Below, piece by piece: positions 8,412 through 17,321 of a DNA stretch of 64,000 nt (the first letter of the stretch is position 1; each line of letters opens with the position of its first letter). This stretch comes from Bradyrhizobium sp. BR13661 (GTDB lineage: Bacteria > Pseudomonadota > Alphaproteobacteria > Rhizobiales > Xanthobacteraceae): contig NZ_JARXWB010000003.1 of NCBI RefSeq assembly GCF_029892425.1, positions 372,001 through 436,000 on the forward strand, written 5' to 3'. The position numbers were made by a program, and so were the translations under genes. Below the pieces are notes generated by a model. The model was not told where the DNA came from. It made no database searches and worked only from the letters and a program-made list of their open reading frames with translations.

Positions 8412-11087
8412 TCAAGCTTTGGCCGGATACGGCTTTTCTGAATTGATCGCATATTTCTTGATCGCTTCCTCAACCTTGGTGGAAGCAATCTTGTTTTGAT
8501 CGGCGAGAGACTTCAGCGCGGAAACCGCTACAAAGTGACGGTCCACCTCGAAATGATGGCGCAGCTTGTAGCGATAGTCTGACCGGCCGAAGCCGTCCGT
8601 GCCAAGCACGCGGTAGGGTTGGCGCACGAATGGACGGATCTGATCGGCGAACAGCTTCATATAGTCCGTGGACGCGATAACGGGGTTATCGCCTCTTTCG
8701 TCCAGTTTGGCGGTTACGTACGGCACGCGCGGCGTCTCAAGCGGATGCAGCAGGTTCCAACGCTCGGCCTCCTGCGCTTCGCGACTAAGTTCGGTAAAGC
8801 TCGTTACGCTCCAGATGTCGGCGTGGACACCGAAATCCTTTTCCAGCAGTTCGGCACCGGCCATGACCTCACGTAATATGGCGCCACAACCCATCAATTG
8901 AACACGGCGGCCCTTGGCCTTTGCATCCGCCGCCTTCAGCAAATACATGCCCTTTAGAATGCCCTCTTCGACGCCGGCTGGCATGGCCGGATGCGCGTAA
9001 TTTTCATTCAGCACCGTCAGGTAATAGAAGATGTCCTCTTGATTGCTTATCATCCGACGCAACCCGTCATGGACGATCACTGCAACCTCATAGCCAAAGG
9101 TTGGGTCGTAAGAGATACAGTTGGGAATGGTTGCAGAGAGAATGTGGCTATGACCGTCCTCATGCTGCAACCCTTCACCGTTCAGCGTAGTGCGTCCCGA
9201 CGTACCACCTATCAGGAAGCCCCGCGCCCGCATATCGCCGGCCGCCCAGGCGAGGTCGCCGGTGCGCTGAAAACCGAACATCGAATAGTAAATATAAAAC
9301 GGAATCATCGGCTCGTTGGAGGCCGAATAGGAAGTAGCGGCAGCGATCCACGACGCCATCGCACCGGCTTCATTGATACCCTCTTCGAGCACCTGACCAT
9401 GCCGATCCTCCTTGTAGTACATCAACTGGTCGGCATCTTGCGGTCGATAGAGTTGTCCAACCTGGCTAAATATCCCGAACTGACGAAACATTCCTTCCAT
9501 TCCGAACGTACGGCTCTCGTCGGGCACGATCGGCACGATGCGGCGCCCAAGGCTCTTGTCGCGCATAAGCTTCGTTAACATCTGGACGAACGCCATGGTC
9601 GTCGAAATCTCGCGCTCACCCGAACCCTTGAGCTGCGCCGCGAAATCCGATAACGGCGGAACGACAAGTTCGACCGTGCTCTTCTGCTTTCGTTTCGGCA
9701 GATAGCCTCCGAGAGCCCTGCGCCGTTCGTGCAGGTATTTCATTTCCTCCGAATCTTCGGAAAACCGAATGAACGGCATGGTCTCAAGCTCGGCATCGCC
9801 GACCGGAATCTGGAATCGATCTCGAAACTGGCGCAACGAGTCGAGACCCATCTTCTTGGCTTGATGAGCGATCATCATGCCTTCGCCCGCCTCACCCATC
9901 CCGTATCCCTTGACGGTCTTGGCGAGAATGACGGTCGGTTGCCCGGTGTGCTCGACAGCGGCCTTGTATGCAGCGAACACCTTTAGGGGATCATGCCCGC
10001 CACGGGTCAACTTCCATATCTTCTCGTCGGACCAGTCGGCGACCATCTCCGCCGTTTCCGGATAACGGCTGAAGAATTTCTCGCGGATAAAGGCGCCGTC
10101 GCGCGACTTCAGCGTCTGGTACTCGCCGTCGACGCATTCTTCCATTAGCTGGCGCAGCCGGCCGTCCTTGTCCTTGGCCAGCAACTCATCCCAGCCCGAT
10201 CCCCAAACCACTTTGATGACGTTCCAACCCGCTCCGCGGAAATCACCCTCAAGCTCCTGTATGATCTTGCCATTCCCGCGAACGGGACCATCTAGCCGCT
10301 GCAAGTTGCAGTTGATGACGAATATCAGGTTATCCAGTTTCTCCCGACCGGCCAGGCTAATGGCACCGAGGCTTTCGGGCTCGTCCATTTCGCCATCGCC
10401 GCAGAATACCCAGACATGGCGCCTGCCGGTTTGAGCGATCTCTCGACAGTCCAGGTATTTGAGGAAACGGGCCTGATAGATTCCCATCAACGGACCGAGT
10501 CCCATCGAAACGGTTGGGAATTGCCAAAAATCTGGCATTAGCCAGGGATGCGGATATGACGATAAACCTTTGCTATCTGCCTCCTGACGGAAATTCAGAA
10601 GCTGCCCTTCGCTGATCCGACCTTCAAGAAATGCACGTGCGTAGACGCCGGGCGACGAGTGCCCCTGAACATAGACGAGATCGCCACCGTGGCCGGGATC
10701 GTCGGCACCGTGCCAAAAATGCTGAAAGCCGGTGTCATACAACGTCGCGGCGGATTGGAACGATGCGATGTGACCGCCGAGTTCGGAGCTTTCCTTATTG
10801 GCTTTAAGAACGATCGCCACCGCATTCCAGCGAATGGCGTGACGGATCTTCCGCTCAATTTCACGATTGCCTGGATACGAGGGTTCGGCATCGGCGGCGA
10901 TGGTGTTGACGTAGGCCGTGTTGGCGGCAAACGGCAGTTTGGCGCCCGACCGGCGCGCAGTCTCTACCGCCTTTCCGAGCAGTTCGTCAGCGCGCGCGCT
11001 ACCATCGAATTCGATGACCGACGAGATCGCGTCGCTCCATTCCTGAAGCTCTAAAGTGGCATCAGAACGCGCATCATCTTGCTGCAT
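8412..11087 (-). CDS. aceE: Pyruvate dehydrogenase E1, homodimeric type
   Basis: An 891-residue thiamine diphosphate decarboxylase that converts pyruvate to acetyl-lipoyl E2 with CO2 release. The ThDP/Mg motif is GDGEMDEPESLGA followed by INCNLQ. GHSSPGVYARAFLEGR and the C-terminal VLGTDGFGRSD are typical of AceE. The open frame extends to 11399, but the first 104 codons overlap the permease gene and have no family similarity. The ATG at 11087 (MQQDDARSD) gives the family length and has AGGTAAA upstream. Most alphaproteobacteria rely on the heterotetrameric PdhAB type, so an AceE-type complex inside this cluster suggests a dedicated second PDH. Confidence 0.94.
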   Translation of the reverse strand: MQQDDARSDATLELQEWSDAISSVIEFDGSARADELLGKAVETARRSGAKLPFAANTAYVNTIAADAEPSYPGNREIERKIRHAIRWNAVAIVLKANKESSELGGHIASFQSAATLYDTGFQHFWHGADDPGHGGDLVYVQGHSSPGVYARAFLEGRISEGQLLNFRQEADSKGLSSYPHPWLMPDFWQFPTVSMGLGPLMGIYQARFLKYLDCREIAQTGRRHVWVFCGDGEMDEPESLGAISLAGREKLDNLIFVINCNLQRLDGPVRGNGKIIQELEGDFRGAGWNVIKVVWGSGWDELLAKDKDGRLRQLMEECVDGEYQTLKSRDGAFIREKFFSRYPETAEMVADWSDEKIWKLTRGGHDPLKVFAAYKAAVEHTGQPTVILAKTVKGYGMGEAGEGMMIAHQAKKMGLDSLRQFRDRFQIPVGDAELETMPFIRFSEDSEEMKYLHERRRALGGYLPKRKQKSTVELVVPPLSDFAAQLKGSGEREISTTMAFVQMLTKLMRDKSLGRRIVPIVPDESRTFGMEGMFRQFGIFSQVGQLYRPQDADQLMYYKEDRHGQVLEEGINEAGAMASWIAAATSYSASNEPMIPFYIYYSMFGFQRTGDLAWAAGDMRARGFLIGGTSGRTTLNGEGLQHEDGHSHILSATIPNCISYDPTFGYEVAVIVHDGLRRMISNQEDIFYYLTVLNENYAHPAMPAGVEEGILKGMYLLKAADAKAKGRRVQLMGCGAILREVMAGAELLEKDFGVHADIWSVTSFTELSREAQEAERWNLLHPLETPRVPYVTAKLDERGDNPVIASTDYMKLFADQIRPFVRQPYRVLGTDGFGRSDYRYKLRHHFEVDRHFVAVSALKSLADQNKIASTKVEEAIKKYAINSEKPYPAKA

Positions 11088-11235
11088 AGCAATTTTTACC
11101 TGTTTTGTAGCGATGGCGCGACCGAGCGGGTGTAGCGATCGACGCTTTCGCGAGAGCATGACGCTCGGAACACCGCCTGCATGTTCATCCAGCCGGACAT
11201 TGGGCGCGCCGAAAAGCGCCGCCCCCTCCCGGATA

Positions 11236-12894
11236 TCAATGGACAAGCAGAGTGAATGGCCAAGCATATGCCTGGCAGAACACCAGCACACCGACGAGCA
11301 TGGCGAGCACGAGGCTGTGCAGGAACACAAAGCGCAAAATAGACCCTTCGTGTCCGTACCATTTGGTCGCGGTCGACGCGACAACGATGCTCTGCGCATC
11401 GATCATCTTGCCCATTACACCGCCCGAGCTGTTGGCCGCCGCCATGAGCACTGGACTAATTCCGAGTTGCTCGGCGGTGATCTTTTGAAGACCGCCAAAC
11501 AACACGTTGGAAGACGTATCCGACCCGGTTAGAGCCACCCCGAGCCATCCAATCAGTGTCCCGAAGAAAGGATAGAGCCAACCGGTCTGCGCAAAGGCGA
11601 GGCCGAGCGTTGCGTCCGTTCCCGAATACTTGGTCACAAAGCCCAGGCCTAACATGCAGGCGATCGTCAAAAGCGAGTAACGGACGAGATAGATCGTGCG
11701 GCCGTACATCTTTACGAGGCCGGCCGGGCTATATCCGATCAACAATCCAGAGATGATCGCCGAAAAGAGTATCCCCGTGCCAGCGGCGGACAGCAAATTC
11801 AGGTTAAATACGGCGGCTTCTTTCGTCGCCTTTGCGGCAACCGGCGGGACTTTCTCCACCAGGTTGTGCAGCCCCTCTACCGGAAGCTTTGCGACCCATA
11901 GGCCGTCAAGCAACGCTTTGACTTGCGGCGTGCCCCAGGCAAAGACGAACACTGCCAGAATGAGCCAGGGCATCCAGGCTTTGAGGACGGCCGCTGTCGA
12001 CGTCTGATCGGCCGGATGTTCATGCACTTCCTCGACCTCGGGGGACGACCAATCCGGCGCTACATGGTTCATGACCTTCTTCGGTTTCCAAACCTGAAGA
12101 AATAGCGCGAGCGAGCCCATCGAGACGATTGCCGCAACAACGTCAACTAACCAAGGACCATGATAGTTCGACACGAGATACTGCGGGATCGCAAATGTGA
12201 CGCCGGCGACCAGGATGGCCGGCCAGATCTCGAGCATCTTGCGGAAGCCGACAAACGCCCAGATCAGCCAGAATGGGACGATCAATGAGAAGAACGGCAG
12301 CTGCCGGCCGATCATCCCGCTGAGCTCCAGAAGGTCGAGACCGGTCACAGCAGACAACGCGATGACCGGTGTTCCCAGCGCGCCGTAAGCGACGGGCGCC
12401 GTGTTGGCAATCAACGACAAACCCGAAGCCCGGAGAGGCGAAAAGCCGAGGCCGATCAGCATCGCGGCAGTCACGGCCACCGGTGTGCCAAAACCCGCCG
12501 CGCCTTCGAAGAAAGCGCCGAGCGAGAAGGCGATAAAGAGAACCTGGATCCTACGATCGTCGCTCAGGTTGGAGATGCTGCGTTGCAGGACCTCGAACTC
12601 ACCCTTTTCGTTGGTGAGTTGATACAGAAAGATGATGTTGAGCACGAGCCAGCCGATCGGCAGCAGGCCGAACGCTCCGCCATAGGCGGCCGACATGAAA
12701 GCCATCGTGGGTGGCATGCCATAGCCGATGATGGCGATGGCCAACGCCGCAACAAGCCCGATGATGGCCGCCCAGTGCGCTTTCATTTCCAAGACGCCGA
12801 TCGCGCCAAGCAAAACAATAACCGGAACTGCTGCGGCTGCGGTAGATAAAAACGCATTCCCGAATGGGTCGTAGATTTGTTGCCAAATTTGCAT
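11236..12894 (-). CDS. L-lactate/glycolate permease (LctP/LldP family)
   Basis: A 552-residue membrane protein with about 12-14 hydrophobic segments, the length of E. coli LldP and GlcA. Family stretches are FEGAAGFGTPVAVTAAMLIG (about 125-144), TGSDTSSNVLFGGLQ and NSSGGVMGKMI with DAQSIVVAST. It would bring in a 2-hydroxymonocarboxylate by proton symport. The frame opens at 12963, but the ATG at 12894 follows AGGGAGGAAG, an excellent ribosome site. It is the first gene of the permease-PDH-iclR series. The neighbouring glyoxylate pathway argues for glycolate, PDH for lactate; no glycolate oxidase or lactate dehydrogenase lies in the window. Confidence 0.88.
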   Translation of the reverse strand: MQIWQQIYDPFGNAFLSTAAAAVPVIVLLGAIGVLEMKAHWAAIIGLVAALAIAIIGYGMPPTMAFMSAAYGGAFGLLPIGWLVLNIIFLYQLTNEKGEFEVLQRSISNLSDDRRIQVLFIAFSLGAFFEGAAGFGTPVAVTAAMLIGLGFSPLRASGLSLIANTAPVAYGALGTPVIALSAVTGLDLLELSGMIGRQLPFFSLIVPFWLIWAFVGFRKMLEIWPAILVAGVTFAIPQYLVSNYHGPWLVDVVAAIVSMGSLALFLQVWKPKKVMNHVAPDWSSPEVEEVHEHPADQTSTAAVLKAWMPWLILAVFVFAWGTPQVKALLDGLWVAKLPVEGLHNLVEKVPPVAAKATKEAAVFNLNLLSAAGTGILFSAIISGLLIGYSPAGLVKMYGRTIYLVRYSLLTIACMLGLGFVTKYSGTDATLGLAFAQTGWLYPFFGTLIGWLGVALTGSDTSSNVLFGGLQKITAEQLGISPVLMAAANSSGGVMGKMIDAQSIVVASTATKWYGHEGSILRFVFLHSLVLAMLVGVLVFCQAYAWPFTLLVH

Positions 12895-13377
12895 GGGTAC
12901 TTCCTCCCTGACCAAAGCAGTTGCGCGATTAATTCGCGTTCTTGCTGATGCGGTTAAATCCAACGCGGATTCACCTCCACGAAATCATGACAGCTCATGG
13001 TCGGCGAACAGAGGCAGCCGCTCAAGCACGCTGAAATTCTTTTTCATTAGGTGGAAGCGCTCATAATAGCTCTAGCTACAACAGTAGCTTAAAAGCGCTT
13101 TCTGAATGGAAACTTGGCTCAAGCGCCGGTGGGACGGGATCGGGAGTTATGCATCGCAGTATTCACCAATTGATCGCATCCGAGACTTCCCGAGACATTC
13201 GGCATATTGCCCGGCATCTGGAGAGCCGGAGCGAGACCTTAGCGGCGGTCGCGCTGGGAATATCCATCACAATATCTCCTTGGGTGGGCCTCAAAGTCAC
13301 CAGGCGATGGCACGGCGCCAGCCTTGGCCGTATGCGCTGGTCCGGTTTGGTTGGGCTTGAAGCAAGCCCCTATTCGG
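12895..13377. other. Intergenic region upstream of the permease operon
   Basis: A 483-base stretch without a convincing gene. It holds the permease leader and the operator-like element at 13035-13061. Short plus-strand frames at about 13.1-13.44 kb have no ribosome site and resemble nothing recognised. Confidence 0.6.
13035..13061 (-). promoter_or_regulatory. Second copy of the putative IclR-type operator
   Basis: On the plus strand it reads AATTCTTTTTCA, then TTAGGTGGAAGCGCT. It matches 4369-4396 at all of the first 12 bases and shares GGAA-GCGCT at the end. It lies about 140 bases before the permease start in the same relative orientation. The match predicts that the uptake/PDH genes and the carboligase operon answer to one regulator. 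Confidence 0.5.
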
Positions 13378-13570
13378 TCACAAACCCAATCTCAGCTTGC
13401 GAACGAAGGACCAGTCGACGCCGCCCCCCCCCCCCCGCGTGACGACGCAGGAGATGTGTCGGCCGATCTGCGGTTCGAGGGCATCGCGCCACGGGACCAG
13501 ACTGAAACAAAGACCGTCCTCGATCATTGGGTATGTCGAAGTCGCCGAGCGGTTCGCCGCCGCAGTTTTA
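13378..13570 (-). pseudogene. Relaxase C-terminal fragment
   Basis: The last 60 or so codons match the C-terminus of the intact relaxase at 61259-63397: MIEDGLCFSLVPWRDALE against MIEDGLGFRLVPWQPVLE, then IGRH against IGQF, a tryptophan-phenylalanine motif and a final LGL before the stop. The rest of the gene is missing; upstream the sequence runs into the hydrolase remnant. A run of 13 C (glycine codons) interrupts the alignment. It is a scar of a conjugative element related to the one in this window. Confidence 0.8.
13424..13436. repeat. Homopolymer of 13 cytosines
   Basis: Thirteen consecutive C on the plus strand inside the relaxase fragment. The intact copy has QRESGGIEW here, so the run grew or was gained in the dead gene, where slippage is not selected against. 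Its exact length may also be a sequencing uncertainty. Confidence 0.9.
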
Positions 13571-14143
13571 GCGGTAATGTGCTGGACCTTCGTGGTCGCG
13601 GAAACTGCGAAGGTGAACGGTTCCACGTCGAGAAGTTTTCCGACGATGTCGACAACCTGCCGATTAAGAAGATCCGCGAGCCTAGCCTCCCATTACTCCT
13701 GCTCGGCCACTACGCCGGCAGCGTGATTTCATCGCTCTACGCACTGGATCGCCAGTCCGACATCGCGGGGGTCATCTCCGAATGCTTTGCTTTTTGAACT
13801 GCCGGCGCCAGGATTTGCGGTGGCCGCACTGAAAGGGTCTTAGCCACCTCGCACCACATCTCCGCGTGCTGAAGCTCAAGAACGAGCCTGTTTCACGCGA
13901 TCCGAAGGTTTCGAGTCCAAGAACCAGGATCCGCTAATACTGGGCGAAAACCAGACCGCAAGAACGGTCGCCGAACTGATCCGCGCCGAAGCGCGGCTCA
14001 GGCGGCCGTTTCTTCGGCGAGACCGCGGGATCGAAAGACAAGACCCTGAAGCTCTACGACGGCGCGTATCACGATCTGCTCATGGATTTCGGCAAAGATG
14101 AGCGCATTTGCAGTCTGATCGAGGATTCTTTCAGCCAATTCTG
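13570..14143 (+). pseudogene. Decayed alpha/beta hydrolase (monoacylglycerol-lipase type)
   Basis: Pieces of one hydrolase appear in order in different frames. The first is LDLRGRGNCEGERFHVEKF followed by LLGHYAGSVISSLYALD, where the nucleophile elbow GHSAG has become GHYAG, so the serine is lost. Next come PAPGFAVAALKG and HLAPHLRVLKLKNEPVSRDP, then DPLILGENQTARTVAELIRA, and last DKTLKLYDGAYHDLL, which still has the catalytic histidine, ending at a TGA near 14143. Several frameshifts, an internal stop after 13790 and deletions separate the pieces, and the 5' end is gone. The gene is dead. Confidence 0.75.
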
Positions 14144-14315
14144 AACGGTCTTCCATGGAGCTGCCTCGGAAGCCGCAAGCGCGGCGCAACGAAATGACCC
14201 AGGTTAAGTTTCGGAAAAACCGAAGAAAATGTTTCATAGGTCGCCGGAACGAACTTGACGCGCCTTAAGTCCTCACGTGGTGCAGCGCCAGCGAACGGAG
14301 ATGGCGGATTGATCC

Positions 14316-14465
14316 TTAGAGGGGCGTGCCGTCCTCATCGCCAAGAATGCGATACCGCGCGCCTTCGAGATCCTGGTATTGCCCGCTTCGCAGCGACCAA
14401 ATGAAGGCGCAGAGCCCTCCAGCGCCCAGCAACACGGAGATCGGGATCAGGTAAAGAAAGCTCAC
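14316..14465 (-). CDS. ccoS: cbb3 oxidase assembly protein CcoS
   Basis: A short membrane protein (49 residues from the chosen start) with one transmembrane helix (SFLYLIPISVLLGAGGLCAF) and the CcoS signature FIWSLRSGQYQDLEGARYRIL. CcoS is needed to mature the cbb3 oxidase and is usually linked to the copper ATPase CcoI. The GTG at 14465 follows AGAGGGG; the ATG at 14501 is also possible but its GGAGG touches the start codon. It ends the ccoNOQP operon. CcoG, CcoH and CcoI are absent from the window and must be elsewhere. Confidence 0.85.
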   Translation of the reverse strand: MSFLYLIPISVLLGAGGLCAFIWSLRSGQYQDLEGARYRILGDEDGTPL

Positions 14466-14514
14466 CACGCGCCCCTCTTGGATGATAAGGCCCAGGGACA
14501 TCCTCCTCGGACTT

Positions 14515-15300
14515 CTAGGACCGAAACGCAAGCCAGGCGTGCCAGGTCCCGTGACCGAGAACGGGAAACACGACAATCAGCCCAACCAGACCGGTCATTA
14601 CGCCAAGCAAGACAAGCGCGAGCACGATCGCGCCCCAGGTCAGCATGACGGGAAGGTTGTTCCAAACAAGGGCCAAGCTCGACGCCATCGCCGTAAGCGC
14701 ATCGATGCGCTCTTCAAGCAGCATGGGAATCGAGAAGGCGCTGATGGCAAAGGAAAAGGCAGCAAACAGACCGCCGATCGCCGTCCCGACAATCAACATC
14801 GCCCAGCCAGTCGGTGTCGTGAGCAGCATGGTCGTGACGTGCCGTAAGCCAGGAAACGGCCGCAACCCGAAGAACAGGGCATAGATAATCACGGCTGTCC
14901 GCATCCACAGCAACATGAGCGTGCACAAGAGGATACCGGTGAACAGCAGTTGCCCGCCGGATGCGGGGCGAACAAAGATCATGCTGATCAAGGAGATCGG
15001 CTCGCCCGCCGCCAGGCGGCGGCTCTTCTCGTAAAGGCCGATCGCCACGATCGGCCCGACGACGACGAAGCCTGCGAGAGCGGGAAAGAGAACTGAGTCC
15101 TGACCAAAGGCAAAGAGCCCGGTGACGATGCCGGCGGAGATCAGGAAGACGAGGACGCCGTAGAAGAGGCTCGCCAACGGCCGCTCGCGGAAATCATCCC
15201 ATCCAGCTGCGAGCCAGCGGAACGCGGTCGTCGGCGCGCAATGGCGCTGCCAGCCGTTGTCTCGTGGGAGGGGCGGCACGACCGCGGGAATTGGCGTCAT
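14515..15300 (-). CDS. DUF2189 membrane protein
   Basis: A 261-residue protein with about six hydrophobic segments, starting with a soluble tail that contains FRWLAAGWDDFRERPLASLFYG, typical of the DUF2189 family. Its ATG at 15300 overlaps the stop of the preceding small gene, so it is translated with the cco operon. Members often lie near cbb3 genes in alphaproteobacteria, but their function is unknown. Confidence 0.8.
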   Translation of the reverse strand: MTPIPAVVPPLPRDNGWQRHCAPTTAFRWLAAGWDDFRERPLASLFYGVLVFLISAGIVTGLFAFGQDSVLFPALAGFVVVGPIVAIGLYEKSRRLAAGEPISLISMIFVRPASGGQLLFTGILLCTLMLLWMRTAVIIYALFFGLRPFPGLRHVTTMLLTTPTGWAMLIVGTAIGGLFAAFSFAISAFSIPMLLEERIDALTAMASSLALVWNNLPVMLTWGAIVLALVLLGVMTGLVGLIVVFPVLGHGTWHAWLAFRS

Positions 15301-15548
15301 GATCTGCCTCGCTTCTCAGAGAGTGCGGTGCTGCTTTCCGGCGAACAGGCCGACTGCGCGGCGCTAAACACAGCGCGCGCCAGTCCTTCGCCTTGCCTGA
15401 CGTGCGCCACACATGGCGGTTGCGACCTCTCCGCCATATAGACGAGATGGACGTTGGCGCCGAGGATAACGACCAGAACAGCGGCTACGGCGAACCAAAG
15501 CGCAGTCCTGGTCGTTCCGGCCCGCTTTACTGACGCAATGCTGCTCAC
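15297..15548 (-). CDS. Small membrane protein in the cco operon
   Basis: An 83-residue protein with a GTG start that overlaps the ccoP stop (GTGA) and whose stop overlaps the DUF2189 start (ATGA). It has a basic N-terminus, one hydrophobic helix (ALWFAVAAVLVVILGANVHL) and a small domain containing PPCVAHVRQGEG and another cysteine (SACSPESS). The family is not recognised. The overlaps and position suggest a cbb3 accessory protein. The open frame continues further upstream only as a shadow of ccoP. Confidence 0.7.
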   Translation of the reverse strand: MSSIASVKRAGTTRTALWFAVAAVLVVILGANVHLVYMAERSQPPCVAHVRQGEGLARAVFSAAQSACSPESSTALSEKRGRS

Positions 15549-16423
15549 TGGCCTGCCGTCCGTCGATCGAGGAGATATAGCGTGAGGATCTTGCGCTCGA
15601 CCGGCGACAATCGAGCTTCCCAGGTAGGCATGTGCCCCTGCCGGCCGTTGAACACGGTCGTCACGAGCGATTCCGGGTCGTCGCCATACAAGAAAGACCG
15701 GTCTGTCAGGTTGCGCGAGCCCATCTCGATGTTGCCCTTGCCATCCTCGCCATGACATGCGGCGCAATTGGCAGCGAACACGGCTTTTCCTGCTGAAACC
15801 GTCTGCGGCGGCGCATCGCCGCCGTCGGGATGGGAGAGCGTTCGGACATAGGCGACCACATTCTTGATGTCCTTCAGAGACAGGATCCCATCGCGGCCGA
15901 AAGCCGGCATCTGCGACGTTCGGCTGTCAGGATGCGCCGAGTTAATGCCGACCCGGATCGTCTCAGCGACCGCATCTGGTGTGCCGCCCCACAGCCACGA
16001 CTTGGCCGTCAGATTGGGAAAACCCTTGTTTCCCCTGGCGTCGCGACCATGACAGGCCGCGCAATTGTCTCCGAACAGGCTGTATCCGGTCTCGCGCACG
16101 ACCTGCATCAGCGCAGGATCGCTCTGGATCTGAGCGAAGCTCTGCTTTCCCATGGCGTCGGTCCATTGGGCGCGGTCGAGCGTGGCCTCCTTCAGAGACT
16201 GGCTAACAACCGCGCGCTGGTCGCTGCCGAGAAGCCCCCGGAAATAGGTTGTCCCTAACGGCCAGGACGGCATCAACACCCAGTACACCAGAGCGAACAG
16301 GGCGGTCACGATCAGAAAGAAAAGAACCACACGCGGAACGGGCGTGTTCAGCTCCGTGATGCCGTTCCATTCGTGTCCGGTCGTCAGATATCCGGTGTAC
16401 GGATCGCGCTCCTCTACTGCCAT
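15545..16423 (-). CDS. ccoP: cbb3 cytochrome c oxidase subunit III (diheme)
   Basis: A 292-residue membrane-anchored diheme cytochrome c. It has a cytoplasmic N-terminus (YTGYLTTGHEWNGITELNTP), a transmembrane helix (about 30-55) and two cytochrome domains, each with CAACHG. It passes electrons to CcoO and CcoN. The ATG at 16423 with GAGGA upstream is preferred over the frame opening at 16489. It overlaps the end of ccoQ. Confidence 0.95.
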   Translation of the reverse strand: MAVEERDPYTGYLTTGHEWNGITELNTPVPRVVLFFLIVTALFALVYWVLMPSWPLGTTYFRGLLGSDQRAVVSQSLKEATLDRAQWTDAMGKQSFAQIQSDPALMQVVRETGYSLFGDNCAACHGRDARGNKGFPNLTAKSWLWGGTPDAVAETIRVGINSAHPDSRTSQMPAFGRDGILSLKDIKNVVAYVRTLSHPDGGDAPPQTVSAGKAVFAANCAACHGEDGKGNIEMGSRNLTDRSFLYGDDPESLVTTVFNGRQGHMPTWEARLSPVERKILTLYLLDRRTAGQ

Positions 16424-16581
16424 GGCTCGTCCTCGTCGATGAGGATCGCTTGCGCGGCACGATCGAATGGCTCCTTGTTTGACGGCCAATAGGCATAGGC
16501 GAACGCTATCAGGGAGAGTGCGATCAGGTAGAAGAGACCGAAGGATTTTGAAAACCAGACGAGCGTGTCATGATCGGGCAT
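16414..16581 (-). CDS. ccoQ: cbb3 oxidase subunit CcoQ
   Basis: A 55-residue single-span protein (MPDHDTLVWFSKSFGLFYLI, then an AFAYAYWPSNKEPFDRA segment). The length, helix position and the YWPSNKxxFDxAA motif are typical of CcoQ, which stabilises the CcoP interaction. It starts 6 bases after the ccoO stop, and its last codons overlap the ccoP start in another frame. Confidence 0.9.
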   Translation of the reverse strand: MPDHDTLVWFSKSFGLFYLIALSLIAFAYAYWPSNKEPFDRAAQAILIDEDEPWQ

Positions 16582-16586
16582 GAGTC

Positions 16587-17315
16587 TCACTCCGCGGATG
16601 CGACAGGTTTGCGAGCAGCGTCGGTAAGACGCCCCAGGATCTGCAGATAAGCGACCAGAGCGTCCATTTCAGTTAATTTGCCGGGCCTGCCGTCGAAGGC
16701 ATGGATATTGGTCGCCTCCCCGTAGCGCTTCGCGACGCCCTCGGCATAGGGCGTTTCCGGCGCGGCCTGGCCGTAGGCGTCCGATTGCGCGTTCGCGATC
16801 ATCTCATTGCTGTAGGGAACGCCGACCTTGCGCAGCGCCGCAAGATGCGCGGAGAGGTCGTCGGTCCGCAGTTCGGTCTGCGAAAGGAAATCATAGGCCG
16901 GCATGATCGACTCCGGCACAACGTCGCGCGGGTCATTCAAGTGCCGCACCTGCCATTCGTCGGAATACTTGCCTCCGATCCGCGCGAGATCGGGCCCGGT
17001 GCGCTTGGAGCCCCACAGCATCGGATGGTCGTACTTGGACTCGACCGCAAGCGAATAGGGACCATAGCGCTCGACCTCGTCCCGCAGGGTGCGGATCATC
17101 TGCGAATGACAGGCGTAACACCCTTCGCGCATGTAAATATTGCGGCCCGCGATCTCGAGCGGCGTGTAGAGGCGCATATCGGGAGCCTCTTCGACCGTCC
17201 GGTGAATGGTGAAGAGAGGTGCAATCTCGACCAAGCCGCCGATGCTGGAGACGCCAACGATGGCGAGAACGAGACCGATCGCCTTCGTTTCGAGCCGATA
17301 GTGCAGTCCGAACAT
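16587..17315 (-). CDS. ccoO: cbb3 cytochrome c oxidase subunit II (monoheme)
   Basis: A 242-residue protein with an N-terminal membrane anchor (GLVLAIVGVSSIGGLVEIAP) and a cytochrome c domain carrying CYACHSQ (about residue 68), followed by GSKRTGPDLARIGGKYS and an MPAYDF methionine-ligand region. It follows ccoN by 6 bases and precedes ccoQ, the usual ccoNOQP order. Confidence 0.96.
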   Translation of the reverse strand: MFGLHYRLETKAIGLVLAIVGVSSIGGLVEIAPLFTIHRTVEEAPDMRLYTPLEIAGRNIYMREGCYACHSQMIRTLRDEVERYGPYSLAVESKYDHPMLWGSKRTGPDLARIGGKYSDEWQVRHLNDPRDVVPESIMPAYDFLSQTELRTDDLSAHLAALRKVGVPYSNEMIANAQSDAYGQAAPETPYAEGVAKRYGEATNIHAFDGRPGKLTEMDALVAYLQILGRLTDAARKPVASAE

Positions 17316-17321
17316 AACAGA

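Noticed and set aside
14209..14224. Small hairpin TTCGG-AAAAA-CCGAA near the ccoS end
   Set aside because: The stem is only five base pairs and there is no T-run in either direction.
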